Made by a program: the position numbers and the translations under genes. From positions 1 to 39,457 of the forward strand of contig JAKFUT010000185.1 in the NCBI GenBank assembly GCA_021732565.1: a DNA stretch of 39,457 bases, given 5' to 3'. The stretch's first letter is position 1; the number at the start of each line of letters is the position of its first letter. Positions 34,873 to 39,457 of this stretch are shown here, piece after piece. A model generated the notes under the pieces. That model saw nothing but the letters and a program-made list of their open reading frames with translations. It did no database searches and had not been told where the DNA came from. Origin of the DNA: Candidatus Obscuribacterales bacterium. GTDB lineage: Bacteria > Cyanobacteriota > Vampirovibrionia > Obscuribacterales > Obscuribacteraceae.

Positions 34873-35189
34873 ACAGGACTCAACAAGTGTTCTGAAAACT
34901 ACATGCCCATCCGAGTAGCAGGCAATAACATCGAGCCGTCCACTCAAATTGACCCGAATTAATAAGTCATTCTTTATGCGATTACGAGGAGGGCTTCAAG
35001 CTTGAGTGATACACCCCTCCTGCGCCAGTCCTATAATCTCGGTTATGTCATATTTGGCAAACTGCAGGGACCGTTTTCGAGCCGCCGTGCCTTTCACCAC
35101 TCGCTACGCACACTAATTGATCTGATCTGTCCGCAGGTGCGAAGTCCTGCGGCTGAGTCATCATAGAAGAACGGCAGGAGGAGGCGGTC
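34873..35189. promoter_or_regulatory. Divergent promoter region
   Basis: No gene is seen. A perfect plus-strand -10 hexamer TATAAT occurs at 35032-35037, but no good -35 lies 16-18 bp before it. It could serve the gene at 35190 with a leader of about 150 nt. Confidence 0.35.
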
Positions 35190-35717
35190 TTGAAGTTATT
35201 AATCGCCATCGCTGCACTATTGCTGATCCTTGCAAATTGCCACAGCGCGGCGAAGGCCGACGAGATCATCAGCAAAGAAGACGAACAAGCTTACATCACT
35301 GCGTTAAAGCATCTGGGACCAAATTGCATCGAGAACCCGCAGAAGTACGAACAGAGCTTATTTCTATGGTACTCGCTTACGGAATCTTCCGATTTCGAGT
35401 ATGTCAATCAAGCATTAAACAGAATCTTTCAGATTAAGACCAGCGTCTTCGGGAAGGATAGTCCCTCATGCGCAATCGACTATTTAGTTAGCGCATTCGT
35501 GAAAGAGCTGCAAGGAAAACCGAAGGAAGCTGAGCACTTCTATCGAAAAGCAATCCGTGTTCGAGAAGCCGGATCAATCAGCGGTGATAAGATACTGAGA
35601 ATGCTCTATGAGGACTATGCTGGATACTTAAGCAAGTACAAAAGACATGATGAGGCCAGCGCCTTTACCAAGAAAGCAGAACAATTGCCAGATTACACTG
35701 ATGACGAGATTTACTAG
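35190..35717 (+). CDS. Exported TPR-like protein, 175 aa
   Basis: The start is TTG, fixed by a perfect GGAGGAGG ribosome site 5 nt upstream and a signal peptide beginning there (about 1-23, KLLIAIAALLLILANCHSAAKA). A lipobox-like LANC is present but with Asn before Cys, so Sec cleavage after AKA is more likely. The mature part has two TPR-like helix pairs (VSAFVKELQGKPKEAEHFYRKAIRVRE and LYEDYAGYLSKYKRHDEASAFTKKAEQL), a pattern similar to the larger TPR proteins upstream. It is probably periplasmic. Confidence 0.75.
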   Translation: MKLLIAIAALLLILANCHSAAKADEIISKEDEQAYITALKHLGPNCIENPQKYEQSLFLWYSLTESSDFEYVNQALNRIFQIKTSVFGKDSPSCAIDYLVSAFVKELQGKPKEAEHFYRKAIRVREAGSISGDKILRMLYEDYAGYLSKYKRHDEASAFTKKAEQLPDYTDDEIY

Positions 35718-35771
35718 GTTTCCGCGAACATCATAAGCGTTATCGGAAACCGTAGGCGATATGCTAAGAGC

Positions 35772-36569
35772 ATGGATGACAAAATCAACGAACTCGAAAT
35801 CGATCTATACCGTGCCTGGCAAACCATCCTCAAGCTACTCCCCGAGCATTTCTCAGATATCCTGGAAAGCTCAAGAAATTGCCAAAGCCACGACGAGGCC
35901 ATCCAATGGTCGTACATGATCATTGACAAACTACTAGAACTTACTCAACCATTCCAGGACGGAGCGGAAGACAGAGCCTATTGTCCTCTGTGTGGAGACG
36001 GCTCATCATCATCATTTCGAACAGGTTATGCTTATCCGGAAGGACTGAGGCGCCATTTGTCTGGTGACGGGAGAGCTTGTGAATGCTTTGTCTTTCACTT
36101 TGCTCGCAAGCTGGCCATACGGCGTTTCACGAGCGTGGATCAGAGGACTGCGAAGATCAAGAAAGAACTAGAAAATCGTCGGCTAATGGAGGACACCTTT
36201 AGGATAGAGCCTTTGAGAGCACCTAAGGTATTGGATGAAGACAAGTTCAATTCTGCACGATCTCCGGAGCGGCTCTCATGGGCTGAGAATCGACTTAAAG
36301 AGCTCGGATTTGAAATCCATTATTCGGCGAGAGTCAAGTCTTACACGCAGCAGCATGGTGCGTTTGTGGTCTTTGCAGATCCCCGCGGTGAGGGTGAATT
36401 ACGATTTTCCGTTTATAAACAAGAACAAATGGAAAGAGTCTCCTCGCCTCTACAGCTACAAACTTCGTCCTTTTTCTTGCGTGACAATTGGACGAATGAT
36501 CTGGCCGGCAAGTACAGAACAAGACTGGCTCAATCCATTGAGAGCCTTATGTCTCAGAATGAAGCATAG
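35772..36569 (+). CDS. Hypothetical protein with Cys/His zinc-site-like motif, 265 aa
   Basis: No family is recognised. The N-terminal third is helical and acidic. Residues about 71-112 contain CPLCGDG, then GLRRHLSGDGRACECFVFH, giving C-x2-C ... H-x(8-9)-C-x-C-x3-H. This could bind zinc, as in C2H2-like fingers. A charged helical linker (about 118-160) and an alpha/beta C-terminal part (FEIHYSARVKSYTQQHGAFVVFADP) follow. It lies 54 nt after the TPR-like gene in the same direction, so they may be co-transcribed. Confidence 0.6.
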   Translation: MDDKINELEIDLYRAWQTILKLLPEHFSDILESSRNCQSHDEAIQWSYMIIDKLLELTQPFQDGAEDRAYCPLCGDGSSSSFRTGYAYPEGLRRHLSGDGRACECFVFHFARKLAIRRFTSVDQRTAKIKKELENRRLMEDTFRIEPLRAPKVLDEDKFNSARSPERLSWAENRLKELGFEIHYSARVKSYTQQHGAFVVFADPRGEGELRFSVYKQEQMERVSSPLQLQTSSFFLRDNWTNDLAGKYRTRLAQSIESLMSQNEA

Positions 36570-36645
36570 TATTTCTTATCGAAGCTTCGGGCATAGATCC
36601 ATAAGCCATCATCACATGAGCAAGGCAATTTGATTTGCTGAATCA

Positions 36646-37119
36646 TCAAAGGCTTATCTGGCACAAAACTGATGTTTGCCGAGCAACAGCTTTTTTGCAT
36701 TCCCTTCGAAGTCTTTTTAGAGAAGCAAGAATTGCTCTTTTGCTTGACTTGTCGATTTCCGTACGAGTTAGACCTGGCGCCAGAGACGCAGTGAATGATT
36801 CCGTTTCAACCCATTCATCTACGATCTTTGACAGAGTCTTTTCCTGACGAGCGGCCAAAGAGGAAACCAAACTATGTGGAAGGCTAAAGACGTAGCTTTC
36901 GCTCTTTGACGTCAACAACGTCTTGAACCCAAGTTTGTCTCGGGCGCTTGCACTAGGCCATCTTTTGGGAATTTTTCCGCCACTAAGAAGCCCTAGTAGA
37001 GCTATAAGCCTGAACTCGTCAAAGCCTGGGATATCGGCGTATATGAACGACTCTGGTTCGTCGAAAAATTCTCTTGCACTACCTTCACTAGCGGCTAGAG
37101 CATAATAAAGCAGTCCCAT
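36646..37119 (-). CDS. Hypothetical protein, 157 aa
   Basis: No family is recognised with confidence. The product is soluble, with an N-terminal helix (YYALAASEGSAREFF), a segment FSLPHSLVSSLAARQEKTLSKIVDEW and a basic helical C-terminus (SSKRAILASLKRLRRECKKAVA). The start ATG at 37119 is preceded by GGCGGAATC, a weak ribosome site. It converges with the gene ending at 36569. Codon use looks ordinary and no competing frame is better. Confidence 0.55.
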   Translation of the reverse strand: MGLLYYALAASEGSAREFFDEPESFIYADIPGFDEFRLIALLGLLSGGKIPKRWPSASARDKLGFKTLLTSKSESYVFSLPHSLVSSLAARQEKTLSKIVDEWVETESFTASLAPGLTRTEIDKSSKRAILASLKRLRRECKKAVARQTSVLCQISL

Positions 37120-37950
37120 TGTTGATTCCGCCGGCGTCCGTAATTATCTTCTATGCCAATGAATGTTTTTTGCAAATTAAATTGGGGCCGCGTCGCACTC
37201 GAAAATGGGGCCACTTTGCAGCAGGATTCGCATAGGCGAAACGGGTGCGATGCATATACAGAAGCGCTGAGTTTCCAGCAGATAGAATTCGTTGGGATAG
37301 AGAGCCGTCTTGTTTGTACTGCTAGCAGAACGCTACGAAACACGGAGTGTCATCATTTCTTCCAACCTGATCTGTTCGCAGTGGACTCCATCTTCAAAGA
37401 TCCAATGATCACGCCGGCTGCCTCGTGCACCATTCGACAATTCTTGAACTGATCGGCCCAGCGGGAGGCACCAGGAAATACTCAGGAAGGCGGCACCACC
37501 GCAGAAACCGCGATTAACGTCACCGGGGCGATTCCTGGTCGGATTCCCGGTCGCGGGCGATTCGTGCCTACCGACGGCCGCGGATGACTACATGTTCGGG
37601 TGGTAACGGCAACGGTAGCTCAGCAAATCACCCACGACCGGGTGCTGATTACTCGACAATAGCAAGCGGCAGTTTTGATTGTCGTCAACAAGAAAAAACA
37701 CTTGACGCCAGACATCAATGACTCAACCTCCCTTCGGTCGGCGGCGATGTATTGTCCATGGAATTGGTAAAAACGCGGCTCAACGCCGCGATTGGCTTTT
37801 AATATTTTTCTCTCGCTGCTTTCGATCGCGCATTCGCCTGGTTTAGTTGTTTCTGCAAGCGAGCATTTTCCCCTGAAGCTTTCTTGTTCTGGTCCACAAC
37901 GTCGCATGACTGCGGACAGCGAATGATGCCTGTCAAAACAGTGACAGGCG
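37120..37950. other. Intergenic region before the group II intron
   Basis: No intact gene is supported. A frame without a start codon at 37453-37586 (ending ...NVTGAIPGRIPGRGRFVPTDGRG) reads like the C-terminus of a Gly-rich protein and may be a gene remnant. A terminator-like hairpin lies at 37774-37790 (CGCGGC, loop TCAAC, GCCGCG) with TTTT eight bases further on. A 7-bp hairpin CCTGTCA/TGACAGG ends two bases before the intron. Confidence 0.4.
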
Positions 37951-38467
37951 GTGCGCCACGTGACATTAGCAAGAGGAGGTGATGGACAGAAAATTAACTT
38001 CATTGAAGATGAGGAACTCTACCGAAAGGAGAACGAGCCTTTGTGCCGAGCGGCAGGAGCAGGCACAAAACCACGGAAAGCTGCGTGTATCAAAAGTGCA
38101 GGTAGTGAGCATGTTTCGAAAAGGCACTGTTAAGTGTCAGGTGAGAGCCAGAAAGGCGAATACAAGTGAACCGTCCGATGACGCATCGAAATACTGAAGA
38201 TGGCACCAAAACTGAACCCGCGCCTATGGTTCAGGACAAAACGGAAGCTGACCTGAATAGCTGCCCCGTTGGTGTACGGTGTAGAGGCGGCGCGAGTCTG
38301 GTTCGGGCTTCAATGAGGAACGTGGGAAAAGACTGTCGACGCGCTCATCAGCGAGCAAGCACAGAAGTATGTATGCAGCCGCAGATGAAAGGGAGAAGTC
38401 GCAACGGGACGCCCCGGAAGACGAGAGTACCAGCGGGGAGACAGTCGCGGAGCAACTCGTAGTAGCG

Positions 38468-39231
38468 ATGAAGTTCGGTAACTCGAATGGAGCCAAGGAG
38501 TTGCGTCATTCAGTCAAAGTGATAGATCAACCGAAAGGAAGGAGTCAACCTACATTGACAAGGCAGTACCAAATACCCAAACCCACGATGGAAGCAGCGT
38601 GGAAAATGGTTAAAGCAAATAAGGGCGCCGGGAATAGACGGACAAACGATCGAAGACTTCGAAATGGATTTGGAAAACAATCTCTATCGAATCTGGAACC
38701 GAATGACATCCGGAAGTTACTTCCCTCCGCCCGTGCGAGTAGTGTATATACCAAAGGGCTCCGGCGGACGGCGAATGCTCGGCATCCCGTGTGTCTCAGA
38801 TCGAGTAGCGCAACAGGTTGCGAAGATTTTTCTTGAACCAAAGGTAGAACCAAAATTCCACCAGGACTCATACGGCTATCGTCCTGGACGTAGCCAGCAC
38901 GATGCTCTTGCTACAGCAAGAGAACGATGCTGGAAATACGACTGGGCTCTGGAAGTCGACATTCAAGGATTCTTCGATAACATCGATCGGGAGCTTCTGA
39001 TAGCGCTGGTAAAAGAGCACACAGAGGAACGATGGGTTCTACTCTACCTACAGAGATGGTTAGAAGCCGATCTCCAAGAACAAGATGGAACCGTCGTCAA
39101 CAGGGATAAGGGCACCGCCCAAGGCTCGGTGATTAGCCCTTTACTCAGTAACGTATTTCTGCACCACGTGTTCGATACGTGGATGGCGGAAAACTATCCT
39201 CGCATTCCGTTTGAGAGGTTCGCCGATGATA
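38468..39231 (+). pseudogene. ltrA: ltrA-type group II intron reverse transcriptase/maturase, frameshifted and interrupted
   Basis: This is the intron-encoded RT. It starts at ATG 38468 (MKFGNSNGAKELRH...) and reaches WKMVKANKGAG at about 38633, where one extra A shifts the frame; removing it gives IDGQTIEDFEMDLENNLYRIWNRMTSGSYFPPPVR without a break. RT motifs follow: PKGSGGRRMLGIP, RVAQQVAKIFLEP, SYGYRPGRSQHDAL, WALEVDIQGFFDNIDRELL (first catalytic Asp), KGTAQGSVISPLLSNVFLHH and FERFADD (catalytic pair). One base after the DD codons the sequence becomes the 5' end of another group II intron. The X/maturase and endonuclease parts are not reached. The frameshift suggests the protein is not made in full from this copy. 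Confidence 0.9.
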
Positions 39232-39457
39232 GTGTGCCGAGAAGGCAGGGGAGGATTGAACGTAGAAGAACGATCTAACTAAGCCATGCTGTGTAAGAGA
39301 TGAAGGTAGGTCCTTCGAAGCCGACCGACAGGCGGAGGCTTCAAACCACCGCAAGCTGCTGAGATAAAGAGTCAAGGTGGTGAACGTTGCGGAAAAGGCG
39401 TGAATAATCGCGTCAGGTGTGGTCAAGAAGGTGAACGCAAGTAAACCGCTGATGAAG
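39232..39457 (+). mobile_element. Second (inner) group II intron nested in the outer RT gene, partial
   Basis: The intron begins GTGTG at 39232 (GUGYG). Three blocks occur in both introns at nearly the same distance from the 5' end: GAAAAGGC (offset 160 here, 167 in the outer intron), GTCAGGTG (180 and 185) and CAAGT-[G/A]-AACCG (206 and 212). The RT frame is lost at this point. The window ends inside domain I, so its own RT, if any, is not seen. Confidence 0.75.

Larger units (their letters stand above)
37951..39457 (+). mobile_element. Group II intron (outer), 3' end beyond the window
   Basis: The 5' end is placed at GTGCG (37951), matching the GUGYG consensus. The structured 5' RNA (domains I-III) extends to about 38467 and contains the conserved block CAAGTGAACCG at 38163-38173, 212 nt from the 5' end. 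CGCCTA at 38221-38226 is complementary to five of the last six exon bases (CAGGCG) and is a possible EBS1. An ltrA-type reverse transcriptase follows. The insertion lies directly after a small hairpin. The catalytic domain V and the 3' end are not in the window. Confidence 0.85.

Noticed and set aside
37153..37452. 99-codon plus-strand frame before the intron
   Set aside because: No ribosome site and no family match; it may be chance or decayed sequence.
37774..37800. CRISPR or tandem repeats anywhere in the window
   Set aside because: No regularly spaced identical direct repeats were seen; this site is only a short terminator-like hairpin.
38166..38462. 98-codon plus-strand frame and other frames between 37951 and 38467
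   Set aside because: They lie in the structured RNA part of the group II intron and are not coding.

Overview
The window looks like a chromosomal segment of a Gram-negative-type bacterium. It carries a periplasmic adaptor with an RND pump, a signal-peptide-bearing filamentous-haemagglutinin-like protein, and many TPR and ankyrin proteins with Sec signals. GC is moderate and intergenic gaps are long. The repertoire (exported TPR proteins, giant beta-helix proteins, hybrid REC/Hpt/GGDEF regulators, ltrA-type group II introns) recalls non-photosynthetic Cyanobacteriota such as Obscuribacterales/Melainabacteria. That placement is an inference; no rRNA or marker gene is present.

Layout. 1-4.8 kb: a small minus-strand gene, a three-gene YbhG/F/S-like ABC export operon with 4-nt overlaps, and a small membrane protein. 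5.4-7.7 kb: two TPR proteins separated by a repeat-rich spacer. 8.2-11.2 kb: a small protein with a Trypco1-like (CU044_2847-type) domain, divergent from a large protein of the MXAN_6230/SCO0854 family whose C-terminus is TerD-like but which lacks the RING finger. 11.5-16.2 kb: a promoter, a yybP-ykoY (Mn2+) riboswitch with a terminator expression platform, a CzcB-like lipoprotein adaptor, a CzcA-like RND pump and the amputated start of a UPF0016/GDT1-type Mn2+ transporter gene, all tightly overlapped. 16.7-23.2 kb: a 1,724-residue surface protein that contains a GH17-type beta-1,3-glucanase domain and a FecR-like C-terminus, then an exported ankyrin protein.

23.7-31.4 kb is a minus-strand signalling block, read right to left: an orphan Hpt protein, a VirB10-like exported protein, a REC-Hpt-REC-REC-GGDEF regulator, a UPF0104 flippase-like membrane protein, an OmpR-type response regulator and its PAS-PAS histidine kinase. 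The last five are 15-47 nt apart and probably form one operon. 31.5-37.1 kb holds small or hypothetical genes, a CmpX-like channel protein and a tRNA-Gly(CCC) with a terminator.

37.95 kb to the end is a group II intron. Its reverse transcriptase has a frameshift and is interrupted, one nucleotide after the catalytic ADD codons, by the 5' end of a second group II intron (a twintron arrangement).

The most striking points are: (i) a Mn2+ riboswitch driving an RND efflux system, with a Mn-exporter remnant at the operon's end; (ii) a GH17 catalytic domain inside an adhesin-like protein, itself interrupted by an inserted beta-domain; (iii) nested group II introns; (iv) a RING-less TerD-family conflict protein facing a Trypco1-like protein.
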